64,000 bases of DNA, taken from contig CM043964.1 of assembly GCA_014529385.2 (NCBI GenBank), positions 131,096,920-131,160,919 on the forward strand. The letters are read 5' to 3'. A model generated the notes under the pieces. It was not told where the DNA came from and made no database searches. It was given only the letters and a program-made list of their open reading frames with translations. Position 1 is the first letter of the stretch, and each line of letters starts with the position of its first letter. Source of the stretch: Adiantum capillus-veneris. Taxonomy: Eukaryota > Streptophyta > Polypodiopsida > Polypodiales > Pteridaceae. Shown one piece after another: positions 21,100 through 31,689 of this stretch. Made by a program: the position numbers and the translations under genes.

Positions 21100-21762
21100 G
21101 GCGAGCTTACAACTCGTACCTGGGTGAGGCTAGAAAGGACCACCCTGTAGCCAGGGTTGGAGGTGTGTGTAACGGCTCAGCAAACTTGGCAAATAGTGGG
21201 TTGTCCTTCGTAAGCCTCTCGATTTTGTTGAGCTTTGGGGTAAGTGGAGTATAGTCCGGCACAATCTCCTCAGAATGAAATGGAACCAGTGTATGTGTAG
21301 TCTAGATCTCTGAGACGCTGTCCACGAAACAGGCTGGGATGTGGTATGCGAAAAAGGGAAAACGAGTCAAGATGAACTCATAATGGGGTAATTCCTCCTG
21401 CCACACCTGATAGTAAGCCACTAAATAGACCACCGTTGATAACCAAAATGACGCTGAGAGATGTGGACCAAGTACTCTCTTTCCAAAGGGTTTGGAAGAT
21501 TGGGAGAGTATGTAGGTGATGGAATGTCTGCGGGTAGGTCCGGAACTAGCTGCTCGGGAACTGGTGCGGGAATGGGTGCTGGTCCAGGGATTTCTGCAGG
21601 TTCTGGCTCTGGGGAATCTATAATTTCAGGTTTCGGAGAATCAGATCTGATGATTACCTTGCGAGCAGGAGAATTTTCGGGCAATATTTCCTCCAGAATA
21701 TCGTCTATATAGGAGAGGAAGGGAATTGGCACGTCAAAGTCATCATCCGCCATGTCCAAGCG
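21100..21762 (-). other. Gypsy D 5' region with an unrecognised acidic/proline ORF
   Basis: The minus frame 21759-21421 (113 codons) reads MDMADDDFDVPIPFLSYIDD, then a Pro/Glu-rich stretch (EPEPAEIPGPAPIPAPVPEQ) and EREYLVHISQRHFGYQ. I do not recognise it. It lies upstream of gag and next to the LINE junction. It could be part of the element leader or a separate fragment. Confidence 0.35.
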
Positions 21763-23228
21763 TGCTCAATAATGGCTCTGAGCGTAAGAATATGATCTAG
21801 AGTCGAATAACGTCTCTTGAATCCAGCTTGTCCTGTTGCCCTTATGCCCTCATTCTCTGCCCATCTACTTGGTTTTTGTTCCAGAATGGATGTGTACAGT
21901 CGGGTCAATGTGTGACCCACCATAATGGTACGGTAGTTCTCGGGTATCATAGGATCCCCTGACTTGAAAATAGGTACGATAGTAGATAGTTTCCAGGATT
22001 CAGGTAATCCTTCACACATGACCCGATTAAACAGACAAGCAAGGACTTCTGAAAGTAGATCCCTTGCATGGATCAAATGTTCTGCTACTAGACCCTCATG
22101 ATCATATGCTCTTCTTGTCTTCATCTTATCAATGGCTTTTTCCACCATTTCCGTAGTAAAGAAAGTACTAGTAGCAGGGCATGGCTCTAGTGGATCTGGT
22201 AGTGGAGGCTGTCCAGATACCATATATAATGATGTTACATATTGACCCCAAATCTCAGGAGAAGTAATCGTCGGAGGCGGTGAGTGCTCGTGAAATAAGC
22301 GCCAGGCCTCATGTGAGTCCTGACTCAAGAAGAGCTGATATAAATCCTTCTCCAGTTTGGCTAAAAATGCCCTTTTCTTGCGACGTACTATACGCCGAAG
22401 AGCAATCCGAGACTGCTTATATGTGATGATCCCAAGTGTAAGCTCTTTCTGTACTTGGATTCTCGTCTCTCCGCATTCCTCGTCATACCAACTGTTCTGA
22501 GGCATGTTCCCAGATCCTCTCTTCGGATCAGGTTGAGTATGTGGGTATGCCTCTTGTGCTGCTCCATGTAGTATCTCTGTTAACTGAGAAGTAATCTCCT
22601 CTACAGTATATACTGGCTCGGCTGCCCACATCCTATTATAGATCTTTGCCACATAGACTGAATCAGTCTCTGGTGTGAAAGTATATTTTGTGTGTGTCTT
22701 CTTCCTTGGTACTTGAGAGGCATTGTATTGGAAGGAGATTGATAAGGTGAAGAGAGCATGATCCACTGCAATCCCAACTGGTCTGGGTCCCACCTTAAAG
22801 TCCTCGATACTAGAAAGAAAGCTTGGCGAAGTCATGACATAATCCACTGTGCTGGCCCCATGTCTGTGCGGGAAGCATGTGAATCCCCCAGATAAAGGGA
22901 AATTCTCTAGACCATTAAGTATGGCCAAACCATGTGTAGTTGGCATCTCCATGAGATGTCTACCATATTCAGTGTGTTCTTTATCCTGTGAGTTTCTAGT
23001 AAGCCCCCTCTGTGATAAATCCACTTCTCTGAGCATTTCCTCAGAGGTATCATAGAATACTGCTTGAGAGTTGGCCGTTCTGGCATTGAAGTCTCCTAAG
23101 AGAACGATGTCTCCATCTCTAGAAAACTCCCATATGTCATTACTCAATATGGAGAAAGGGGACTGTCCTTTAGGTGAGGAGTAGACTGATGGGGGGGGGG
23201 GGGGGGGAGAGGGGCTTCTATTCAGGAA
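21763..23228 (-). pseudogene. LINE C: endonuclease and RT N-terminal half
   Basis: A long minus-strand frame, open from about 23225 to 21770. It begins in the endonuclease at DIVLLGDFNARTANSQAVFY (GDFNAR motif), then YGRHLMEMPTTHGLAILNGL, FTCFPHRHGASTVDYVM and VDHALFTLSIS. A basic linker (RRIVRRKKRAFLAKL) precedes the RT start: LSTIVPIFKSGDPMIPENYR, IMVGHTLTRLY, GQAGFKRRYSTLDHILTLRA. It stops before the catalytic YADD box, where gypsy D sequence begins. It is therefore 3'-truncated and inactive. It is close to LINE B at 57.4 kb. A G17 run at 23191-23207 lies near its 5' boundary. Confidence 0.85.
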
Positions 23229-23489
23229 TTGATGAGTCATGCGAAACGGGGTTTTGCCATTCACTCTGGGAGTTTGACCTACCCCACCGATGAGATCATG
23301 ACACAAAGAGCCGAACAGACTTCGACAAATGAAAGTAGAAAGAGGAAGAGCAACCCAGAAAAGAAAGATGCACGACCCAAACTTATTCCTCAGGAGAGAG
23401 CTCGCTTCATCAAGGAAGGGAAGTGGTTTGGATGCGGGGAAACTGGACATATCTCTGCGAAGTGCCCTAAAAAGGCGCAGAAAGGATAG
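23229..23489 (+). pseudogene. Gypsy F: C-terminal gag with zinc knuckle
   Basis: The frame reads MTQRAEQTSTNESRKRKSNP, a basic region, then EGKWFGCGETGHISAKCPKK. C-x2-C-x4-H-x4-C is reduced here because the first Cys is replaced by Phe. The N-terminal gag is missing; the LINE C boundary lies immediately upstream. The gene ends with TAG at 23487. Confidence 0.75.
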
Positions 23490-23582
23490 AACGACAAGGA
23501 CGACGAGAGGCTTGAGAGGTCGAGAGCAGCTAAGGAACGTGGAAGAAAAGGCAATATGAAAACATGACTAGTTCCAGATTGC

Positions 23583-24203
23583 GTGGGTACCGATCCCAGC
23601 ACGTTGGATGAGAGTACAGAACTTTGCCGAGCTTGGGGCAAAGTGAAAGACCAAGAAGCCGTGATCTTCTTTGATGGAGGAGCCAAGGCCAACTTCATTT
23701 CACCGGAATTGGCGGCGCGGCTCGAGATCACTCCCGATTGGATGGGACCACTTGCGGAGGCAGTTCTAGCGGCACCCAGCAGGGACATAGCCATTACACC
23801 TGTCATTGGCAAACTTCGGTTGCATTGTCAGGGGTATTTGGGGCATGAGGACTTTTACATAATGCCTTTGGAAGGTTGTGATGTTCTCTTGGGAATTCCC
23901 TGGTATCACAAGAACAACGCCGTGGTCGACTATCGGGCGAGGAAACCAACATTGACCACAGAGAAGGGCAGAATCATTGTACTTGACATTAAACTTAACG
24001 GCAAGTTTGTCCCTATTGTATCGGCTTCGGTCATTTCAAAGTTAATGAAATCCAGTGTGTTTGTTTACTCGATCTTTATGAAAGAGTTGAGTGATGAGGA
24101 TAGGACAAATATGTTTGAACTTGATAAAGAACACCAAGATTTTCTCCACTCATGCCGATTGCTTCTCAGTGGGCCTAGGCGAGTTACCACCCGCTCGTCT
24201 TGA
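23583..24203 (+). pseudogene. Gypsy F: aspartic protease
   Basis: It encodes a retropepsin-like domain: EAVIFFDGGAKANFISPELA, then SRDIAITPVIGKLRLHCQGY and CDVLLGIPWYHKNNAVVDYR. The active-site triplet is DGG where DSG or DTG is usual, so the catalytic motif looks altered. The ILGMPW-equivalent LLGIPW is conserved. A frameshift near 24190 separates it from the RT. Confidence 0.8.
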
Positions 24204-25490
24204 AGATCATACCATTGATCTAATACTTGGAAGCACACCATTGGACTGGCCACCTTACCGTGTGAGCCGAGCTCCGAATGAAGAGATTATAAACCAAGTG
24301 AAAGACCTCTTGGAAAAGGGTCTTGTCTAGCCTAGTACTTCACCGTATTGCTCTCCAGTGTTGTTGGTTTTGAAGAAAGACGGATCTTGGAGAATGTGCA
24401 TCGATTATAGAGCTCTCCACAATTTCACCATCAAGAACAGATTTCCGATTCCTAGGATCGATGATATACTCGACAGATTACAGGGATCCTCGTGTTTTAG
24501 CAGGATTGATTTGAAGAGTGGATATCATCAGATCCGAATCGCGTCAGGAGACGTCTACAAGACAGCCTTTCAGACGACTTTTGGGTTATTTGAGTTTTTG
24601 GTGATGCCTTTTGGCTTAACCAATGCTCCTGCGACATTGGATGATGGACATGATTTTTTGAGAGTACAGGCTATTTGTTGGCACTTTCTTTGACGATATC
24701 ATTGTTTTCTCCAAGAATGAGGCAGAACATAGAGATCATCTGCCTCAAGTCTTTTAGGCATTGCGAGATCACAAGTTGGTGATTAATGCAAAGAAAAGTG
24801 AAATTTTCCTACCAGAGATACACTTTTTGGGACACATTGTGTCAGCAGGAGTGCAGATGGATCCGGCCAAGATAGAGACTATCCGTGATTGGCCCGATTT
24901 GAAGAATGTCCATGAAGCTAGAAGCTTCTTGGGATTGTGTTCGTACTACAGGCGGTTCAATCAAAAGTTTGCAGAGGTTGCTTCCCCTTTGCATATCTTG
25001 ACATAGAAAGGAGTCCCTTTCTCGTGGGGACCCACAGAGGTGACTACCTTTCAGACTTTGAAAGAGAAATTGACTAGGTGACCAGTTTTGACTTTGTCGG
25101 ACTTGCAGAAGTCATTCGAAGTATATTGTGATGCTTGTGGTCATAGTCTGGGTGCGGTCTTAATGCAAGAAGGCCATGTGATTGCTTACGAGAGCCGATT
25201 GTTCTCAAGGCCGGAATTGACAACTCAGATTTATGAGAAAGAGCTTTTGGCGGTTATCCATGCTCTTACTCAGTGGCGGCACTACCTACTCGGAGCGGAT
25301 TTTACTGTCTTTACAGACCATCAGAGTTTACGCTACTTCTTGTCACAGAAGCAGCTATTGGAAAAGCAGATGCGGTCGGCGAACATCTTGTCACAGTTTC
25401 ACTTCCAGATTGTCCATGTTTAGGGACAGAAGAATTTGGTGGCAGATGCTTTGTCTCGGAAGTCGTTGGTTTCGGCTATTTTTGCGATAC
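24190..25490 (+). pseudogene. Gypsy F: reverse transcriptase and RNase H
   Basis: RT motifs in order: [86 protein letters not shown]. The catalytic box [10 protein letters not shown] sits at 24689-24709 after a frameshift, with FDDI instead of YIDD. RNase H follows: FEVYCDACGHSLGAVLMQEG, YEKELLAVIHALTQWRHYLL, FTVFTDHQSLRYFLSQK, LVADALSR. Internal stops occur at about 24328, 24757, 25003, 25078 and 25420. Three of these are TAG at positions that are normally Gln. The element cannot encode active enzyme. Confidence 0.9.
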
Positions 25491-26310
25491 ATCATAGGAG
25501 CTTCGAGGATATGGTTGACCAGTATGCCACATATACGGATTTTGCAGACGTTTTTACACGGATACGGGATGGGGAGACAGTAGCAGGATATTCCATTCGA
25601 GATGGCTACTTGATGAGGAAAACCATGTTGTGCGTTACACAGCCGTTGAGGGAAAAGGTTATGACTGAATGCCACTGTCCGTCTTTTACGGGTCACCGCA
25701 GCATTGCTACCATCATGAAAGGGGTAGAGAGATACTTCTTTTGGCCGAGACTCAAGAAGGATGTGGACGAGTTTGTGCGCAATTGCTTGGTATGCGAGAA
25801 GGTCAAGTTTGACAGGCATAAAGCACATGGATTGTTACAGCCTTTGCCCATACCCACCCGCCCATGGGAAAGTATTGCAATGGATTTCATTTTTCATCTC
25901 CTGAGAACACAGAGTGGTTACGATGGTTCTGGACTGTTATTGACAAATTTAGCAAGCAGGCTCATTTCATTCGAGTGAAGAAAACAGTCAAGTTGGATCA
26001 CTTAGCGAGACTGTTCGTGGCCCAGATTTTCAGATTACATGGCACGCTTGAGACGATTGTCTCCGACGGGGACCCCGGATTTACGAGTTTGTTTTGGAAG
26101 GCAATTTGGGAGAACATTGGCACGCGGTTGCAGTTCTCGTCATCTTTCCACCCGTAGACTGTCGGGCAATCTGAGATTGCCAATTTAGTGGTTTTAGATT
26201 TATTGAAGTCTTATATCTCGGATCAGAAGACTCAATGGAAAAAGTATCTACCTTTGATGGAATTTGCCTACAACAACACGATACACTACACTCTTCGACG
26301 GGGAAGGCGC
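25436..26310 (+). pseudogene. Gypsy F: integrase
   Basis: The HHCC zinc-binding region is seen in MTECHCPSFTGHRSIATIMK and FVRNCLVCEKVKFDRHKAHG. The core has ESIAMDF(I) (first Asp), a small frameshift near 25900, VIDKFSKQAHFIRVKKTVK, and VSDGDPGFTSLFWKAIWENI (second Asp). FHP-stop-TVGQSEIANLVV has a TAG in place of the usual Gln. The Asn/Glu region AYNNTIHYT follows before another shift near 26280. Integrase would insert the cDNA into the chromosome. Here it is inactive. Confidence 0.85.
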
Positions 26311-26946
26311 CATTTGAGATTGTTGAAGGTGCTGCGAAGGCTCCACCCTTCCTAAGCACGAAAGATAAGATTTTTGAAGGTGATCAGTATACGCGTGACT
26401 TAGACACAGCTTTTGCCAAGGTCCGTGAGGCTTTGCAGAAATCTTAGGAAAGACAGAAAAAGGCAGCGGATCGCCATCGTTGCAATTTGAAATTGAAGGA
26501 GGATGATTGGGTGCTCTTACGTTTTGAGAAGGCACGCTTGAGAAAGAAAAAGGAAAAGGAGAGGCTTTTTCCAAAGCTTAGTATGCGATACTACGGACCT
26601 TTCCAGATCTCCGAAAAGATCAATGATGTCTCCTTCCGATTGAAACTGCTTGACACTTGGAGGATTCACAATGCATTTCATGTGAGTCTCTTGAAGCCTT
26701 TCAAAGGTGATGTGCCTGAAGATGGGGAGCCTGATGAGCAATCCAAAGTGGAAGAAAACGAGGAGATCCTTGTTCCCGAGCAGATTTTGGCGCATAAGGA
26801 CAGAAAGAATAAGGGTAAAGTACGAAGGCGGTTCTTGGTTATGTTCAAGAACTATCCTGCATTGGATGCGAAGTGGATGAGGAGGAGGACCTAGCAGATA
26901 CTCCTCAGATTGTGAACCTTTACCTTGAAGCTTTTGGTTTAGCATA
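26311..26946 (+). pseudogene. Gypsy F: integrase C-terminal region with chromodomain-like tail
   Basis: The frame reads EDQYTRDLDTAFAKVREALQ, stop, [11 protein letters not shown], then [40 protein letters not shown] and [15 protein letters not shown] (GPY/F module). The tail [20 protein letters not shown] and [12 protein letters not shown] resembles the start of a chromodomain, in which R-FLVKWKGY----TWE is typical. This suggests a chromovirus. The stop at about 26446 is TAG at a Gln position. Confidence 0.75.
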
Positions 26947-27526
26947 GTCTACTCCAAATCGAACCCCGAATTCAACTTGGCCGCAAATCTGGTGCAGTGG
27001 GTTGCACAAGAGGGGAGTTACTCCGCTCCTTTGTCAATAGATGCCTTGATTTTTAGAATACTAGAGTCATTGATGTCTCTTTGAGGTTCAGGGATACTAA
27101 GAGCTGATAGTATTTTGGTGTATGACTTTATGAAACGTAATTCCTGAATATGAAACTGATTTGTTCTTGACTTGTTTTTAAGTGTTGGAACTGATAGACG
27201 AAATGACTGCAACACTTTAGTCTAAAAGATCTCGAATAGACATGATTGCAATGGGGGTGAATCGGGCATCTTTGAGGTCCCGATTGGATCTAGATGCGAT
27301 TGCTAACTGCATTGCTGATAAATTATGGTCTAAGATCTGAATGAATGTTGAATGTCATGTTATGTCCTTTGATGTCGTGTGATGTGACTGTCGATGGCTA
27401 CATGCGCTAGATGTGTGTTCCTAATGCGTCGGTACTAACAATCAGTGTCTGCTAAGATAGTTTATGGCTTTTGTCTGTTTTGCAGGCGTAATTGAGGGCG
27501 ATTACAATGCTTTCAAGAGGGGGGTA
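26947..27526 (+). other. Gypsy F 3' untranslated region and polypurine tract
   Basis: Non-coding. It is repeated with divergence at 30706-31307 and 46580-46986. It ends in the polypurine tract CAAGAGGGGGGTA directly before the LTR start, as needed for plus-strand priming. Confidence 0.7.
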
Positions 27527-27604
27527 TGTCACAAATCTGTGACGTGGCTTCTCGGAACACAGCTACACTGCCCGTAGACAAAGGGGCGACGTGGCTGCCA
27601 GGTA

Positions 27605-27664
<60 letters not shown>

Positions 27665-28223
27665 AGGCAGCAGTCCCGGAAAGTGCGGAGCAGGTGACAC
27701 GTGGCAGGCTGTGGATTTCCGTACTGTTGACGTGGCAGCGCTGTACGACAGCTTTTGGCAGCTTTTGGGTGAGGCTTTATTCTACGCAAATAGAAAGAGA
27801 GAGATTGAGAACTCTTTTGCTTTATTTTATTAAAAGCGTAAGAGAGAGAAAGGAGCCTCTGCTTTATTTTATGAGGGCTTTATTCTTCAAAAGCTTTTGG
27901 AATTTTAGGCTTTTGATTTTCAGCTTTTGGGGCTCTCCTTTTGGCATCCCTTGTACTCTTTAAATACGTGAGCAGGCCTCTCACAACTCAGAGCATCTGG
28001 ACGTAGAGTCTGAGTGTGAGCGCGTGCCCGCACTCTTGTACTTTGAACTCAAAATAATACAAAAAGAAATACCGAAAGGGGTGCCATTCTTTGGGGCCAA
28101 TAACTCTAGGCACGGAACTCCGCTGGGCCAGTGTTGAATCAATTGTGAATTGTGAACTGTTTTGAAGTGGTTATTTGTGCTGTCGCGGTAGATTCTCGAC
28201 TTGGAGTGTCCAAGTCTGTTACA
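27527..28223 (+). mobile_element. Gypsy F 3' LTR (LTR family B)
   Basis: It starts TGTCACAAATCTGTGACG after the polypurine tract and ends near TCTGTTACA, where similarity with the LTR end at 54161 stops. It carries a (CA)n array (27606-27662), a CTTTAAATACG box-like sequence near 27960, and AATAATACAAA near 28052. No 5' LTR of this copy is present in the window. Confidence 0.75.
27606..27662. repeat. (CA)n microsatellite in LTR B
   Basis: About 28 CA units. They are absent from the LTR B copies at 31308 and 46987, so they expanded in this copy. Confidence 0.95.
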
Positions 28224-29170
28224 GAATCGTACAGTAGATTACGTCAGCTATTTAGGTCAGAAATCTACGTTCGAGGTAGTTACGAGATTCAAGAAGCGTG
28301 TACGTTTCGCGGACAATCCCAACTCATTGTCACCTTAAGATAGCTCAAAGAGTTCCCCTTCCTCCCACTCCAGTGAGGAGGACGAGAAGCATTAGAAGTA
28401 GAGAAACACTCGAAAGAGCAAGAAGAACAATCGAACATAGAAAAGCAGATCTCGGAAACACCGAAAGCATTCTGACAATTCTGATGAGGACACATCGTCG
28501 TCGGACAACTCAAACTCGGAGGCGTCAATTGGTGGAAAGAGACGGAGACAGGGTTATCAATCAAACCAGCTTGACCACCTTAAGAAAAAGGGCGGGAAGA
28601 CTAAGGATTTGAAAGAGGGTGGGCAAGGACTTAAATTTGACACTTGTCGGGTTATAAAGACACCCACAGGAGCTGTCATTGCTCCAAAATCATCATCATC
28701 TCATTCAATCCTGTTATTGTTCACAAATAGCAGGTTCTTCCATTCGTTTTATATAGAATTCATGATACTTATCGGTTTCATTCTGGAGCTGTCATTGCTC
28801 CAAATTCGTCATCCATTATCATCGATTTCACTTGTTATTTGCACACATCTAGCAAGTTCTTGGTGGTCGTGAGATAGTTAAGAAACAACATGATAGCAAT
28901 CTCATACATAAATCAAACTCATCTTTGGAAATTACTATTTCAAAGTTCTTTAATTCATACACTTAGTTCATACTGAACACAATGTTTCAATCATCTAGTC
29001 ATCTCATTCGTCCAAAAGTCTTGATGCACCTATAGATCCCTATGTAGCCATCTCATCGTGCAGGAACTCTTGATGCGTTCACCACAGTTTCTAGACCTCT
29101 CATTCATATGGGAATCTTAAAACACTAGAAACATTCAACATGCGTCATCATCCATTCATTCAAATTCATC
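28224..29170. other. Unassigned stretch between LTRs, with a charged low-complexity fragment
   Basis: From about 28340 to 28660 one + frame reads a Ser/Asp/Lys/Arg-rich sequence (TSSSDNSNSEASIGGKRRRQ, LDHLKKKGGKTKDLKEGGQG) interrupted by two stops. It could be a leader or gag fragment following LTR B. From 28660 to 29170 I see no gene or named repeat, only a duplicated GAGCTGTCATTGCTCCAAA (near 28668 and 28786). Confidence 0.4.
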
Positions 29171-29524
29171 ATTATCTTGTCGTCGTCATCATTATCGTCG
29201 TCGACATCGTCTGCAAGTCCACTGCATCTAGACCATTGTACCAGATTTGAGCAATCAATAGCATACACCTCTCTCGCCATAGAGTGGGACCGTTGGAGGA
29301 GGGTTTGACAACATTCTGGTGTCGTATTCTTCTCTCTCTCTCTCTCTCTCTCTCAGTCTCAACACCTTCATTCACAATGTTTTTCCACTTTGTTTGTGAT
29401 CATTTTCACTCTCTCACTAAAGGAACGGAAGGCTCTCCCTTTCGTAAGTAAAAGGAACCCTTGAGCACAATTCGGAGCACTCATCTCGAGCAAAGTTCAA
29501 CATTCACTTCCGCTGCACCTTACA
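29171..29524 (+). mobile_element. LTR family A, 3' part (5' LTR remnant of gypsy G)
   Basis: It matches the ends of the LTRs at 33.8-34.1 kb and 45.0-45.35 kb (GACCATTGTACCAGATTTG, CTCTCGCCATAGAG, AACCCTTGAGCAC, CGCTGCACCTTACA). It ends in TACA at 29524. A primer-binding site follows at 29527 (TGGTACGAGAGC), close to TGGTATCAGAGC, the complement of initiator tRNA-Met. The LTR 5' part is missing. Confidence 0.7.
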
Positions 29525-29538
29525 TTGGTACGAGAGCA

Positions 29539-30316
29539 TTGGCAATGTTTTTGTATCACTCAAGGAAAGAACCACAAGAATTTTTTGCTTGCTGCGGTCG
29601 CACGTAACCCAAGTCCACTTGGGCGTGTCGATTCCTAATCGTGTTTGTGGTGACGAAGAATTTTCTCCACTAGGAGGTTTTTCTGACCCTTCCTCTTCCC
29701 CATCTACGCCACGGTTTGCACCAAATCCGATGGAGGCTTTGGTCAAGACGATGATGGACATGATGTTACAACAAGCGTTGCGCCACCTTGGACCGCGAGC
29801 GTGAGCAAGCGCGCTTGGCGGCCGAGGAAAGAAAGGCAGAATTGGATTGCGAGCGCGAAGAAAGACGGTTAGTCTTGGAGCGTGAGCACGAGCAAGCGCG
29901 CTTGGCGGCCGAAGAAAGAAGGGTAGCCTTGGAGCGTGAGTGTGAGCAAGCGTGTTGGCGGCCGAAAAAAGACGAGTGGCCTTGGAGTTAGAGCGTGAGG
30001 CGCAGAGAGACTAACACATGCAAGAGTTGGTCCTACAGGTACTCACCTTGAAGCCCGAGCCGATCAAAGATGTTGGTAGTTCATCAAGTAGCACAATCTG
30101 AGATTCGAACTCCAACAACCCCGTCATTGAGAAGTTGACGTTCAGTAAATATGACGGTAAGATGGATGCTACTATCATTCACTGTTGGTTGCATCAATTT
30201 AATGCTTGCTTTGCGACAACTAAAAAGACAAGAAATAGCAAGGTTTTGACGGCAGCCATGTACCTTGCCGGTGATGCCATTAATTGCTACCACGCATGGC
30301 AAGAGGTACGTGAAAG
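29539..30316 (+). pseudogene. Gypsy G: gag N-terminal region
   Basis: The frames read ALVKTMMDMMLQQALRHLGP, then a repeated coiled-coil unit REQARLAAEERKAELDCERE / EHEQARLAAEERRVALEREC (three units of about 25 residues), then PVIEKLTFSKYDGKMDATII, HCWLHQFNACFATTKKTR and AAMYLAGDAINCYHAWQEV. The last part is a Gag core. It is followed abruptly by the integrase tail of a different element (30317). Stops and shifts separate the pieces. Confidence 0.75.
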
Positions 30317-31307
30317 GAGCGGCTTTTTCCAGAGCTCAGCATGAGGTATTATGGCCCTTTCCAGATAAAAGAAAAGATAAATGATGTCTCCTTTAGACTC
30401 AAGTTGCCCGATACTTCGAAGATTCACAATGCCTTTCATGTGAGTCTATTGAAGCCTTTTAAAGGTGATGTGCCAATTTATGGGGAGCTTGATGAGCAAC
30501 CCGAAGTGAAGGAAAGCGAGGAGATACACGTTCCAGAGCAGATTTTGGCACACAAGGACAGAAAGATAAAAGGTAAAGCGATTAGGCGGTTCTTGGTTAA
30601 ATTCAAGAACTATCCTGCATTGGATGCGAAGTGGATGGAGGAGGAGGACCTAGCAAATACTCCTCACATTTTGGAACTTTACCTTGAAGCATTCGGTTTA
30701 GCATAGTCTACTCCGATAGAACCCCGAATTCAGCGAGGGTGAATCTAGTGCAGCGGGTTTGCACAAGAGGGAATCACTCAGCTCCTTTGTCAACGGATTA
30801 CCCCGATTTTTGAATAAAGTCATTGACGTCCCCTTTGGGTTTCAGGGATACTATTGGGTTGACCAATATTTTGTTGTATGACTTTATGACAGGAATTCCC
30901 GAAAATGGATATGATTGATTTGTACTTTAACTTGTTTGAGTGCAGGAACTGAAAGACGAAATGAAGGCATTTTGGTCTCATAATCTCTATAGACATGATT
31001 GCAATAAGGATTAGTTAATCGAGCATCCGTAAGGTCTGGAATGAATCTAGATGTGATTACTAAATACGTTGCCAATGGTCATGGTCTGAGATAGAATGAA
31101 TTTTTCTGTGATTTGTCGTGTGATGTCCTGTGATGTCGAGTGATGTCCTATGATTACCTGTGATGTGACTGTCGATCTGTACAAGTGCTAGATGTGTCGT
31201 GTCTAGTGCGTCGATACTAAAGTCAGTGTCTACTAAGACAATTAATGGCCTTTGTCTGTTTTGCAGGCGTAATCGAGGGCGATTACAATTCTTTCAAGAG
31301 GGGGGTA
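30317..31307 (+). pseudogene. Gypsy F-type 3' end: integrase tail and 3'UTR
   Basis: Directly fused to gag G. 30341-30706 reads [35 protein letters not shown] and [20 protein letters not shown], then EEDLANTPHILELYLEAFGL and stop. It is a cleaner version of the chromodomain-like tail of gypsy F. A 3'UTR and polypurine tract (TTTCAAGAGGGGGGTA) end at 31307. The fusion reflects a deletion or recombination between two families. Confidence 0.8.
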
Positions 31308-31689
31308 TGTTACAAATTGATGACGTGGCATGTCCAACTCATGGACCTTTGCTGAGGGGCCTAGGTGCCATTAAAGAAGCAAAGAGCATGTTGACGTGGT
31401 TGTTGTATAGACTACCGTAAAACGTGTTGGATGCTGATGTGGCAAAATTGTACAGAATTTTGCGATTTCTTCGATTTTCGCGATTTCCTTTTGGCAGTGC
31501 TAGCTTTTGGGAGACATTGCTTTTGAAATTTAATGCTTCTGGGGCTCTGCTTTTAGCGACCCTTGTAAAACCTTTATAAGTGACCAAAGGGGGCTCACTC
31601 TTCAGAGCATCTGGACGCGGAGTCTGAGAGCGAGCACCCGCGGGCTCAGTTGTACTTTGCACACAGATTAATATAAAAACGTGATGGTT
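31308..31689 (+). mobile_element. LTR family B, truncated
   Basis: It starts TGTTACAAATTGATGACGTGG after the polypurine tract and matches the first half of the LTR at 27527, including GAGCATCTGGACGCGGAGTCTGAG. It stops at about 31689, where gypsy G integrase sequence resumes. Confidence 0.65.
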
